This document shows positions 35,408 to 43,455 of a DNA stretch of 64,000 nt, piece after piece. The stretch lies in NCBI GenBank assembly GCA_048498035.1, contig JBEHYT010000008.1, positions 121,507 to 185,506 of the forward strand, written 5' to 3'. This DNA is from CADEDV01 sp048498035. Its GTDB lineage: Bacteria; Bacteroidota; Bacteroidia; Chitinophagales; Chitinophagaceae. The notes beneath the pieces are model-generated. The model ran no database searches and was not told the origin of the DNA. It was given only the letters and a program-made list of their open reading frames with translations. The stretch's first letter is position 1, and the number at the start of each line of letters is the position of its first letter. Made by a program: the position numbers and the translations under genes.

Positions 35408-35734
35408 ATGCCTGTTTTAAAAGAACAAACCGCATTGGACCTGGCACCCGGCCTTACGGGATATTATGCACATGGCGATCAAATGACACTCGGCATCGTG
35501 GAGATTGCCGCCGGTAGTCAACTGCCTCAGCACTCGCATGAGCAGGAGCAGATCACGTATATCGTCGAAGGACAACTGGACATGGTTATAGATGGAAAAG
35601 CCTGCCCGTTACAGGCAGGCATGTTTTATGTTATTCCTTCACATGTACCACACGGCGCTACTGCTGTTACCGACTGCAAAGTAATTGACGTCTTTCACCC
35701 CGTTCGTACGGATTACCGGGAACGGACGCATTAG
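35408..35734 (+). CDS. Small cupin-domain protein
   Basis: A 108-aa single cupin barrel. Motif 1 is seen in PQHSHEQEQITYIVEGQLDM (metal His, His and Glu) and motif 2 in FYVIPSHVPHGATA with the last His. Such proteins bind a metal and act as isomerases, dioxygenases or ligand sensors. It begins 12 bp after the ATP-grasp-like gene and is the last gene of this plus-strand run, facing tex across a 4-bp gap. It could process or sense the product of the ligases. Confidence 0.88.
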   Translation: MPVLKEQTALDLAPGLTGYYAHGDQMTLGIVEIAAGSQLPQHSHEQEQITYIVEGQLDMVIDGKACPLQAGMFYVIPSHVPHGATAVTDCKVIDVFHPVRTDYRERTH

Positions 35735-35738
35735 ACTA

Positions 35739-37994
35739 TCAGGACAGCTTTTTACGGATCTCCGCAAGTTTTGCCTGGAACGGATTTGATGGTTCCGGTT
35801 TGCGGGCAGCACCTGTATTTTTCCCGGTTGTTGGTTTTCTTGAAGGTTGTCCTGCCGTGGATTCGTTGTCTTTCATAGACAGCGCCACACGTTTCCGCGC
35901 CACGTCCACCTCAAGTACCGTCACCATTACTTTCTGGTTCAGCTTAACCGCTTCATTGGGATCACTGATATACCGGTTAGCAAGATGTGAAATATGCACA
36001 AGTCCGTCCTGCTTTACACCAACATCCACGAAAGCGCCAAAATTTGTAATATTGGTTACAATACCCGGAACCTTCATACCCGCTTTCAGATCTTCAATGG
36101 AATGCAGGCCTTCGGCAAACCGGAATTCTTCAATCGGGGATCGCGGATCGCGGCCCGGCTTTTCCAGTTCTTTTAGAATATCTTCAATTGTAAACTGCCC
36201 CGCCGCTTCTGTTACAAATTCTTTTACATCCAGTTTTTTCCTTACCTCAGGCGTAGTAATCAATTCAGGTACCGTAGTATTTAGTTTCTTCGCCATCGCT
36301 TCTACGATATGATAGCTTTCCGGGTGAACCGCAGAATTATCAAGCGGATTACCGGCATTGGGAATTCGCAGAAACCCGGCCGATTGCTCATAGGCTTTGG
36401 GACCCAGCATCGGAACTTTTTTCAATTCTTCGCGCGTGGAAAAAGCACCATTCCTGGTTCTGAAGTCCACGATATTTTTTGCAACCGTGGAAGTAAGTCC
36501 GGATACATACATCAACAGGTGCTTACTAGCTGTATTTACATCAACGCCAACAAAGTTTACACAACTTTGCACTACCTGGTCCAGCGCATCCTTGAGCCGG
36601 TTCTGGTTTACATCGTGCTGGTATTGTCCTACTCCAATACTTTTTGCATCAATCTTTACCAGTTCGCTTAGTGGGTCCAGTAACCGGCGGCCGATACTAA
36701 TGGCGCCGCGAACAGTAACATCTTCGTCGGGAAATTCTTCCCGCGCCACTTCACTGGCCGAGTAAATTGAAGCGCCGCTTTCATTTACCATGAATATCGA
36801 TACCGTTTTTCCGAAATCAATGCTGCGTACCAGTTGATCCGTTTCTTTGCTGGCCGTACCGTTTCCATATCCAATTGCTTCGATATCATAACGAGCCACC
36901 AGTTCCTTTAATGTTTGTTGCGCACCATTCCAGTCGTTTTGCGGAGCGTGTGGGAAAATAGTGGTGTATTTGAGGAAAGTACCATGTTCACTCAGGCAAA
37001 CTACTTTGCAACCTGTTCTGAAACCAGGGTCAATGGCCAGTACGCGCTTTTGTCCAAGTGGCGATGCGAGTAACAGTTGGCGCAGGTTTTCTGCAAACAC
37101 ACGGATCGCTTCTTCATCTGCGCTGGTTTTACTCGCCAGGCGGAATTCATTTTCGATGGAAGGCTTTAGCAAGCGACCGAATGCATCTTCCACTGCAGTG
37201 GCTACCTGCTGCCCGGCGGCGCCATGGCTTTTTACAAAAATTTCTTTCAACGCGGCATTGGCATTTTCTTTCTCAATCGCAATATCCATGATCAGGAATC
37301 CTTCTTTTTCTCCCCTACGGATGGCAAGAATACGATGGGAAGGACTTTGTGCCAGCGGCTCTTTAAATTCAAAATAATCACGGTATTTCTGCGCATCGGC
37401 CTCCTCTTTTTTGGAGGTAAGTACGCGTGAAGAAACAACGGCTTCTTCTGTAAATAATTTCCGCACCAGGTTACGGGCCTGTTCATTTTCAGAAATCCAT
37501 TCTGCAATAATGTCCCGCGCGCCCTGCAATGCTTCTGCCGTATCTTTTACCTGTTCGTTCACAAATGGCGCAGCAGCTGTTTCCACATCAGGTGTTTGTT
37601 GTGCAAAAAGTAATTGCGCCAGCGGCTCCAAACCTTTCTCTATCGCTACCGTTGCCTTTGTTTTTCGCTTAGGTTTGTAGGGCAGGTAAATATCTTCCAG
37701 CTCTGTGGCGCTGATGCAATCCTCAATACGCTTTTTCAGCTCCGGGGTCATCTTGCCAGCCTCTTCTATCGTTTTAACAACAGTTTCTTTTCTTTTCTCC
37801 AGCTCCTTAAAATACTTCACCTGGTCTATCACATTGCCAATAACCACTTCATCCAGGTTGCCGGTTGCTTCTTTGCGGTAGCGTGCAATAAACGGAATAG
37901 TGGACCCTTCTTCATGCAGGTCGAAGATATTATTGATCTGCTTCAGGCTCAGGTTGAGCGTTGCTGCTATCTGTTGAAAATACTTAAGCTCCAT
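35739..37994 (-). CDS. tex: RNA-binding transcription accessory protein Tex
   Basis: A 751-aa cytosolic nucleic-acid-binding protein, conserved in bacteria and linked to transcription and RNA turnover. The order is as in Tex: an N-terminal helical region (FIARYRKEATGNLDE), an RNase H/YqgF-like domain (RVLAIDPGFRTGCKVV), two helix-hairpin-helix units (SGLTSTVAKNIVDFR, VPMLGPKAYEQSAGFLRI) and a C-terminal S1 domain (GIVTNITNFGAFVDVGVKQD). The basic tail is extra. The ATG beginning MELKYFQQIAATL was chosen; a perfect TACATTTG box lies 17 bp upstream. It ends convergently with the cupin gene. Confidence 0.96.
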   Translation of the reverse strand: MELKYFQQIAATLNLSLKQINNIFDLHEEGSTIPFIARYRKEATGNLDEVVIGNVIDQVKYFKELEKRKETVVKTIEEAGKMTPELKKRIEDCISATELEDIYLPYKPKRKTKATVAIEKGLEPLAQLLFAQQTPDVETAAAPFVNEQVKDTAEALQGARDIIAEWISENEQARNLVRKLFTEEAVVSSRVLTSKKEEADAQKYRDYFEFKEPLAQSPSHRILAIRRGEKEGFLIMDIAIEKENANAALKEIFVKSHGAAGQQVATAVEDAFGRLLKPSIENEFRLASKTSADEEAIRVFAENLRQLLLASPLGQKRVLAIDPGFRTGCKVVCLSEHGTFLKYTTIFPHAPQNDWNGAQQTLKELVARYDIEAIGYGNGTASKETDQLVRSIDFGKTVSIFMVNESGASIYSASEVAREEFPDEDVTVRGAISIGRRLLDPLSELVKIDAKSIGVGQYQHDVNQNRLKDALDQVVQSCVNFVGVDVNTASKHLLMYVSGLTSTVAKNIVDFRTRNGAFSTREELKKVPMLGPKAYEQSAGFLRIPNAGNPLDNSAVHPESYHIVEAMAKKLNTTVPELITTPEVRKKLDVKEFVTEAAGQFTIEDILKELEKPGRDPRSPIEEFRFAEGLHSIEDLKAGMKVPGIVTNITNFGAFVDVGVKQDGLVHISHLANRYISDPNEAVKLNQKVMVTVLEVDVARKRVALSMKDNESTAGQPSRKPTTGKNTGAARKPEPSNPFQAKLAEIRKKLS

Positions 37995-38011
37995 AGGTTT
38001 TTGTTGGGCGG

Positions 38012-38019
38012 CAAATGTA
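38012..38019 (-). promoter_or_regulatory. TAnnTTTG box of tex
   Basis: The minus strand reads TACATTTG, a perfect -7 match, 17 bp upstream of the chosen ATG. The standard -33 element is not evident. Confidence 0.45.
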
Positions 38020-38044
38020 GAGAAAAACGGTGATTCGGGAGAAA

Positions 38045-38095
38045 GCAAATGTGCTAATTAATTCATTAATTCGGCGATCACTAGTGTCCGGAAAA
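38045..38095. repeat. Dispersed AT-rich repeat ending in an IS-end-like motif
   Basis: The segment with GCAAATGTGCTAATTAATTC, then TTAATTCGGCGAT and CTAGTGTCCGGAAAA, resembles the repeat at 63.76-63.90 kb, which runs into the same TAGTGTCCGG motif. The remaining bases to 38370 hold A-rich sequence, a 9-bp inverted repeat (38097-38105 with 38134-38142) and the tandem array described separately. No gene is seen in this 376-bp spacer. Confidence 0.6.
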
Positions 38096-38310
38096 GATTT
38101 TATTGCACAACCGATATTATCAATGCTTTTGAACAATAAAATGGGATACTGAGTCAACGATTTTTTATTGCGGCCTTTGCGAAACCCTGGCGGCGAGAGA
38201 AGATGAAAAGTGAATAGGTAAAAATTAAAAGTAAAAAAAAAGACGATAAAAGGTTCGCAGGGTTTTCATCTTCACATTTCCGCATTTCCACATTAGCACA
38301 TTTGTATTCC

Positions 38311-38361
38311 ATTATCGAATCATCGAATTATTGAATTATTGAATTATTGAATTATTGAATT
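38311..38361. repeat. 8-bp tandem repeat array
   Basis: Six consecutive copies of ATTATYGA-type units (ATTATCGA, ATCATCGA, then four ATTATTGA) and a partial seventh. It lies just after the stop codon of the outer-membrane protein gene on the minus strand. Just left of it (38270-38305) is a reverse-strand version of the AATGTGGAAATG words seen at the window end. Confidence 0.85.
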
Positions 38362-38370
38362 TACCTGTAT

Positions 38371-39171
38371 TTACCAGATCCGCGGCTCCCAGGCCAGCAC
38401 CCACATCCGGTGGCTCATGCGTTGCATGGTTCCCGCAACCTGGAAACGATACCCCAGGTTAATCTTGTGAATACTGCCGATAATCAGTTGCAACGCCGGC
38501 GCCACATCCACGAAATAATGCCCGCGATCAAGCGCCTGCTGGGCCAGTATTTCGGTGTAAATATTCAAATTGGGCTGTCGGTAGTCCCGGTAGTGAACCG
38601 GCAACAACAGGTATCCTCCGGAAAGTGTATAATCCATCGCCTGGAAATTGCTGCCCACAGGCGTGTTTTCTGAAAAGCGATGCCCATTCAGCACCTGCGT
38701 GTGCGAAACGCCTGCGTTCAGCGCAAATTTGTGCCACAATTGGGTAGCTACAATACCAAGACGTACACCTGATTTGTCGCCACCTAAACCCGTTTCTTCA
38801 AATTCAAATGGAGCACTGGTCCAGGAGGCTTCACCAAACGCTGCCATCCGGAAATGGCGATGCACTTCGTCTACCGACAACAACCTGTATTTGGCGTAAA
38901 CGCCTGCAGACTCGAACCGAACGCCAGGCGTATGCATATCTGCTACTGTAAAACCACCCTGTAGCATCCACTTTTTATCGAGACCTATTTTTAACTCGCC
39001 CTGGTAGCGCTGGCCAATGGAATTTCCCGGTCGGTTGGCCAGGGTGGCTGCTAATCGCGCCGTTCCGGAGTGCGCGGGAATATTGGAGGCGGGTTCTGTA
39101 AATACATATAACTCCTGCGCTTCTGCCCGCAATTGCCAGAGCAGGAGAAACGCTATTATAATTTTTTTCAT
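38371..39171 (-). CDS. Predicted outer-membrane beta-barrel protein, unknown
   Basis: A 266-aa protein with a signal peptide (MKKIIIAFLLLWQLRAEAQ). Amphipathic strands follow (YQGELKIGLDKKWMLQGGF, FRMAAFGEASWTSAPFEF, ALQLIIGSIHKINLGYRFQV), consistent with a mid-size outer-membrane barrel ending in an aromatic (WEPRIW). No named domain is recognised. It starts 6 bp after the TlpA-like thioredoxin gene on the same strand, closing a group of metal-related genes, so a role in metal or reductant traffic across the outer membrane is possible. Confidence 0.72.
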   Translation of the reverse strand: MKKIIIAFLLLWQLRAEAQELYVFTEPASNIPAHSGTARLAATLANRPGNSIGQRYQGELKIGLDKKWMLQGGFTVADMHTPGVRFESAGVYAKYRLLSVDEVHRHFRMAAFGEASWTSAPFEFEETGLGGDKSGVRLGIVATQLWHKFALNAGVSHTQVLNGHRFSENTPVGSNFQAMDYTLSGGYLLLPVHYRDYRQPNLNIYTEILAQQALDRGHYFVDVAPALQLIIGSIHKINLGYRFQVAGTMQRMSHRMWVLAWEPRIW

Positions 39172-39177
39172 TGAAGA

Positions 39178-39672
39178 CTATTCTGAACCGAGTAGTTCCT
39201 GTAGTGCGTGTTCCAGTTGTTTTCCTTCCAGGTCCATGGCCAGCAGTGTGCCATCCTTGTCCATCAGGAAATTAGTGGGGATGGCCGTTATATTCCATTT
39301 GCGGGCGGTAGCGGCTTCCCAGCCGCCTCCTTCGCGCACCTGGAGCCAGTTGATCTTATCTTTCTTCATCGCCCGCTCCCAGGCAGCGGCATTATCATCC
39401 AGCGAAATACTGAAGATCTCGAACCCTTTATTTTTGAATTTGGAATAGATCTTTGTCAATCCCCGGTTCGCCATCCGGCAAGGTCCGCACCAGGACGCCC
39501 AAAAATCAATGAGCACCACTTTGCCCTTTAATGCGGAAAGGCGAAGCGTATCCCCCTGTACACCTGGTAATGCTATTTCATCCGCAGGATATCCCTGTCT
39601 TGGCTGACTATGCACAGCGCTCCCACCGGTCAGCAACAACACCAGCACGATAGAAACTAAGCGGTAATTCAT
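39178..39672 (-). CDS. TlpA-like periplasmic thioredoxin
   Basis: A 164-aa exported disulfide oxidoreductase. A signal sequence (MNYRLVSIVLVLLLTGGSAVHS) precedes a thioredoxin fold with the active site WASWCGPC. The cis-proline loop is in NITAIPTNFLMDKDG. The inserted AAAWERAMKKDKINW region fits the TlpA/ResA group, which keeps periplasmic cysteines reduced, for example for cytochrome or copper-site assembly. It lies between an HMA protein (with a hairpin in the 45-bp gap) and an outer-membrane protein. The context of copper-type metal binding proteins makes reduction of metal-binding cysteines plausible. Confidence 0.93.
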   Translation of the reverse strand: MNYRLVSIVLVLLLTGGSAVHSQPRQGYPADEIALPGVQGDTLRLSALKGKVVLIDFWASWCGPCRMANRGLTKIYSKFKNKGFEIFSISLDDNAAAWERAMKKDKINWLQVREGGGWEAATARKWNITAIPTNFLMDKDGTLLAMDLEGKQLEHALQELLGSE

Positions 39673-39687
39673 ATTTATTTTTAAAAG

Positions 39688-39711
39688 CTTGCCCGCAATG
39701 CGGGCAAGCCA
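39688..39711 (-). terminator. Intrinsic terminator or attenuator before the thioredoxin gene
   Basis: A ten-base perfect stem (GCTTGCCCGC / GCGGGCAAGC) with a 3-base loop. On the minus strand a TTTT stretch follows; on the plus strand ATTTTT follows. It lies between the HMA protein stop and the thioredoxin start, so it can limit read-through into the last two genes of the metal group. Confidence 0.75.
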
Positions 39712-39717
39712 TTTTTA

Positions 39718-40260
39718 CTAATCCAATACATGATAGATTCGGGTGCCTGGCGCTATGCCTGCATCGGCGCAGCAAGCCCCGGCCTTCCCGGTCTTAACAC
39801 ACTCCATGGTTTCACCAGCACTGATCTTCCGAAATTGCTTTGCCGAAACAAAGTTACGGTCAACCACCTGGAACGTTTTTTCACCGTTCACTATTGCCAG
39901 TTTTTTGTCCAGAATGTGAAAATACTGCTTACCAATCCTGACATGATGGTCTGCACCCACCTGCAGGTTGCTAAACGAACCGGTTATCCGAAGACTACCA
40001 ACGGAAAATCCCGCATCCTCCACCGCCTTTTCAAGTTCGTCAATATCCACTGCCGCTCCATTTTTGAAGGTAATGAAAAACGCAGCATGCTCAATATCCG
40101 AACTCACACGGTCTACAAAGTCCAGCTTTTGCAATTCCTTATTGATCGCATTGCTACAGAGCGCACAGGTTAATCCCGTTGCCTGCAGGTTGGCCTTGCT
40201 AAACTGGGCGGAGGCAGGAAGTATTCCGAGGGCTATTGTTATCATCAATAACACCTTTTT
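39718..40260 (-). CDS. Exported heavy-metal-associated (HMA) domain protein
   Basis: A 180-aa protein. A signal peptide (MKKVLLMITIALGILPASAQ) is followed by an HMA ferredoxin-like fold with the metal loop LTCALCSNAI (CxxC). The second half is a distinct domain with strands KQYFHILDKK and VNGEKTFQVVDRNF, and three late cysteines (VKTGKAGACCADAG). HMA domains bind Cu(I) or similar soft metals. It starts 17 bp after the other HMA gene, so the two are co-transcribed. The start was set at the ATG giving the signal peptide rather than one 17 codons upstream. It probably passes metal in the periplasm. Confidence 0.85.
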   Translation of the reverse strand, partial: KKVLLMITIALGILPASAQFSKANLQATGLTCALCSNAINKELQKLDFVDRVSSDIEHAAFFITFKNGAAVDIDELEKAVEDAGFSVGSLRITGSFSNLQVGADHHVRIGKQYFHILDKKLAIVNGEKTFQVVDRNFVSAKQFRKISAGETMECVKTGKAGACCADAGIAPGTRIYHVLD

Positions 40261-40277
40261 CATACTACCTGTATTTT

Positions 40278-40751
40278 TTAATGATGGGAATCGTTGCTTT
40301 TGGTACAACAAGCCGGTTTGTCACCTTCTTTCTTGCAACAATCAGCTTTTCCGTCTTTATCAGCACAGTCTTTTGCACACTTTTCATCCATTGTCGGTTT
40401 TGCATCCGGGTTGGGTGTTGCTGTGCGATCATACTGGCAGCAGGCGTGCAATTTTTTGTACGAAGTTTCGCTGGCTTTAACGCCCGCGTTGTCGTACCCT
40501 GCATCTGCTATTTGCTGTTGTATTTTTTCGGTTGAGGTTTTCTTGCTGTTGTACTCAACAGTGAGAGATTTGCTTTCCTCACTCCAGGTTGCCTTGGTGG
40601 CGCCGGCTGATTTCGCCGCTTTTTCAATGTTGGATTTGCACATGCCGCAATTGCCGGACACGGCAAATGTTTCGGTTTTTACCTGTGCAAAAGAAATGGT
40701 AGTGATAGCGAGTGCTGTAAACAGCAGGGAGAATATTTTGAACGTTTTCAT
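40278..40751 (-). CDS. Exported HMA-domain protein with Cys/His-rich tail
   Basis: A 157-aa protein: a signal peptide (MKTFKIFSLLFTALAITTISFAQ), an HMA domain with loop SGNCGMCKSNIEKAA at about 30-100, then a cysteine-rich tail (HACCQYD, EKCAKDCADK, DCCKKEG, ACCTKSNDSHH). The tail pairs cysteines with lysine and aspartate and ends in His-His, like a metal-sequestering metallothionein-like segment. The likely metal is copper or another soft metal; the sequence alone does not decide. It is the first HMA gene of the minus-strand group and follows HYC_CC_PP by about 97 bp. Confidence 0.88.
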   Translation of the reverse strand: MKTFKIFSLLFTALAITTISFAQVKTETFAVSGNCGMCKSNIEKAAKSAGATKATWSEESKSLTVEYNSKKTSTEKIQQQIADAGYDNAGVKASETSYKKLHACCQYDRTATPNPDAKPTMDEKCAKDCADKDGKADCCKKEGDKPACCTKSNDSHH

Positions 40752-40848
40752 GTTCGATAATTTGAATGAATTTGAAAATAAAAATTAAAACGGAAATAGC
40801 AAAGTACCGCAACACTTGTTGCAGAACCGTAGGTCATCCCATTTGGTA

Positions 40849-41241
40849 TCAAATTCTGAAAACGTTGATGCGTAAGTAAGTATCCTGTTTTGATAATAAA
40901 GGCGGTGAGTGCGACTGCAGGCGAACAAATGCCTGCGCACCGGGTAAATCCTGCCGGAGGAAATCAGGCAATGGTGCTACGGCCAGTTCCGGTGCTGCGA
41001 AGTTGTAATGAAGCACCACTGCCGGCTGCTGATCACTGTGCATTTTAAACGCCAGCACTTCATCATGGCAACAGCCATGTTTGCCATGCGTTTCCATACC
41101 ACAGGTGCTGCAGGTAGTTTGTTTGCTGTCAAAAAAACTAAACGACTGATAGCGGTTCATGCAGTAATGCATATTTACCACCACCCCGGCACTTGCTACT
41201 ATGTAGCAACAGACTGCTATGGAAAACAGGATTTTTTTCAC
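40849..41241 (-). CDS. HYC_CC_PP family protein
   Basis: A 130-aa exported protein beginning at GTG with a signal peptide (MKKILFSIAVCCYIVASAG). It carries the three markers that name the family: HYC (MHYCMN), CC (GCCHDE) and PP (SPPL), plus CSTCGM. Members are small Bacteroidota envelope proteins found beside HMA and TonB-receptor genes and thought to bind metal. Here it precedes two HMA proteins. A perfect TATCTTTG box lies 9 bp upstream (41251-41258, minus strand), so it probably begins the metal group. No TonB receptor accompanies it. Confidence 0.85.
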   Translation of the reverse strand: MKKILFSIAVCCYIVASAGVVVNMHYCMNRYQSFSFFDSKQTTCSTCGMETHGKHGCCHDEVLAFKMHSDQQPAVVLHYNFAAPELAVAPLPDFLRQDLPGAQAFVRLQSHSPPLLSKQDTYLRINVFRI

Positions 41242-41355
41242 GCTATTCTACAAAGATAAAACGATTCCCGGGCTTTCTATATGACCCAGGTCAGTTTAAA
41301 TGTAAAAAAACAGCATTATGGCGATGCAGGCATTGCGCAAAAGCCTTTTTATCAA

Positions 41356-43395
41356 TCAATTAACAAAACTCCAGAAAACGCCAACCCGTATCACCAGGCC
41401 GGGCAGCGGGTAATTGGGCGCTACAAAGTTGTTGTTGGTAAACCCAAAGCCGTTAACAGTGGTAGCCGTGTTCAGGTTTTCAGCCCGGATAAAGAACTTG
41501 ATGCCTTTGATGCGGAAATTGACATAGGCTGCAATATCCGGCAGGTTGCTGATCTGCGTATCATCCTGGTAAAAGAATTGACCCACTGCAGATGCATATC
41601 CATCTGCCTTATAGGGTGTATGGTAGCGAACTTCAGCGCCCAGCGCGATGTCCAGGTTTTCAAGACCGAGATTGCCCTCGTATGCAATGCGGTTTCGCGT
41701 ATAAACCAGGGGCAGGTTCACTGGCCCGTTCCCGATAACCTGTTGAAAGTAGACCTCGCTATGCCAGTTCCATCGTTTGCCAAGCCGAATTGTTTTCAGC
41801 AGGGATACCCGCAGTACATTAAAGAGACCACTCTCCTGCTTAAATTGGTCGTAATTCGTGATATAGGTGTAGTTAGTGAGAAGGTAGTAGTCGCCGCTCA
41901 GTTTGAACCGGTGTGCCGGCTGTATCAATGATGCAAAGAGATGTGTACTGTTTTGTTTTTTAAAATCATCGTTAGGGCCTGTTAGATGAAAGGCGCTGCG
42001 GGGATCAAAAATAAATGACGGCGTCTGGTTTACGTTTTCAAATCCCAGTTGCAGGTAGCCGATCTTTTTGCTTATCAGTCGTTGTAAGCTGGCATACGCT
42101 TCATAGTCGCCCGCATTTAACCCGGTAAAATAAAGTTTGCCGTGCGCTTCAATATCCCATTTCAGGTTTCGGGTTTTATTGCGGTACTCGGCATGCCCGA
42201 ATATGTTATAAAAAGATTCACGCGGTCGCGTTCCCAATAGCGCCGTTAGATTTTGTATGGAAGCGCCAACTTTAAAAAATTGTTGCAGGTTATTGGCATC
42301 AGGAAACTGGTAAATGGAAAAATCATTCACCAGTTCTTTCCAGCGGTCTTTCAGGTAAACGGTATCTCCGGGATTGATCGTATAGCCATACACATCCTGG
42401 TAATAGGTTGAATCGGGTTTATATACCGACGTGCTTCCAGACAATTGAGCGTCTTCATATACAAATTTGTGACTGGTATAAGACAGTGTATGCTCAAACC
42501 GCAACCTTGGGTAAAAAAGCGGGATTACGGTGGAATCCGTTACCAGGGAATCCTTTCGTCCAAAATCATATTGCTGCCGCAACAATAAGGTTACTTCCGT
42601 GTACTTGTTGCTGGTGCCCAGGTTGGTGCTCAGGAAGTCGGCGCCAGCCGCGTTATCGCCGCCCAGGCGTGTTGGAATGGTAAACCTGTCTTTGTAAATG
42701 GCGCTGTCGAGATAGCTTTGATCGTCCAGGATGCCGCCGTTTTCCGACGCCTGCAACTTATTGTTGAGTATCACCACAAAATTGTTGTACCTACGGTTTA
42801 CCGATTGATACCAGGATGTAATGCGGTGGTTGTTGTGATTGGTCTTCTGGTTTTTGAAAAAACCGGGTGAATTGATCAGGCGATATTCAAAGGCAATATT
42901 CCAGTTAGGTTTTATATTCCGGGTATGCATTACATCAATGATCTGTTCCGACCGGCTGCCCAAAATATAATTCAGTTCGGAATAAGGTCTTGTGGTGGTA
43001 TAAAACCGCACTTCCTCCAGCTTAAATTTATAATTATCGAGTGCGTGAAAACCCGGGTCCCATCCGGCAGAAAACCGCGGATCGAACAGGATAGATCGCG
43101 CTGCCAGGCCAATATTCCCCAGGTACACATCTGTTCCTTTAATTGGATACCGCAGGGTGAAATCGGTGATGGTGGAATCAAGGTGATAATTACGGGTTGA
43201 ATCGAGGAAGCGGTAGCGGATGGAGATGGAATCTTCGTTTTTGTCGCGGTGTTGCAGGCTGTCGCCGGTGCTGCCGCCGCTTTTGAAGGAGTTTTTCAGG
43301 TTGCCGATCCTGCCAAGGGGATTTTGCGCCCTGGCAGAAAACGATACTGCACAAAGAAAAATTACCAGGAAAAGATATGTTGATCGTGTACCCAA
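41356..43395 (-). CDS. Putative porin (Porin_10 family)
   Basis: A 679-aa outer-membrane protein. A signal peptide (STYLFLVIFLCAVSFSARAQ) is followed by a polar segment and a long series of beta strands with aromatic girdles (YKFKLEEVRFYTTTRPYSELNY, NIAFEYRLINSPGFF, NFRIKGIKFFIRAENL), ending in LVIRVGVFWSFVN. This layout fits Porin_10, common in Bacteroidota. The start is TTG; no better start is visible because upstream codons diverge. It follows the purine nucleoside phosphorylase gene by 60 bp, so it may admit nucleosides, though that is inferred from position only. Confidence 0.85.
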   Translation of the reverse strand: MGTRSTYLFLVIFLCAVSFSARAQNPLGRIGNLKNSFKSGGSTGDSLQHRDKNEDSISIRYRFLDSTRNYHLDSTITDFTLRYPIKGTDVYLGNIGLAARSILFDPRFSAGWDPGFHALDNYKFKLEEVRFYTTTRPYSELNYILGSRSEQIIDVMHTRNIKPNWNIAFEYRLINSPGFFKNQKTNHNNHRITSWYQSVNRRYNNFVVILNNKLQASENGGILDDQSYLDSAIYKDRFTIPTRLGGDNAAGADFLSTNLGTSNKYTEVTLLLRQQYDFGRKDSLVTDSTVIPLFYPRLRFEHTLSYTSHKFVYEDAQLSGSTSVYKPDSTYYQDVYGYTINPGDTVYLKDRWKELVNDFSIYQFPDANNLQQFFKVGASIQNLTALLGTRPRESFYNIFGHAEYRNKTRNLKWDIEAHGKLYFTGLNAGDYEAYASLQRLISKKIGYLQLGFENVNQTPSFIFDPRSAFHLTGPNDDFKKQNSTHLFASLIQPAHRFKLSGDYYLLTNYTYITNYDQFKQESGLFNVLRVSLLKTIRLGKRWNWHSEVYFQQVIGNGPVNLPLVYTRNRIAYEGNLGLENLDIALGAEVRYHTPYKADGYASAVGQFFYQDDTQISNLPDIAAYVNFRIKGIKFFIRAENLNTATTVNGFGFTNNNFVAPNYPLPGLVIRVGVFWSFVN

Positions 43396-43455
43396 ATAAG
43401 CAATTATGGAACGCGAAATTAACGCTGTAAAGCCACAATCCCCACAGGCATTTTG

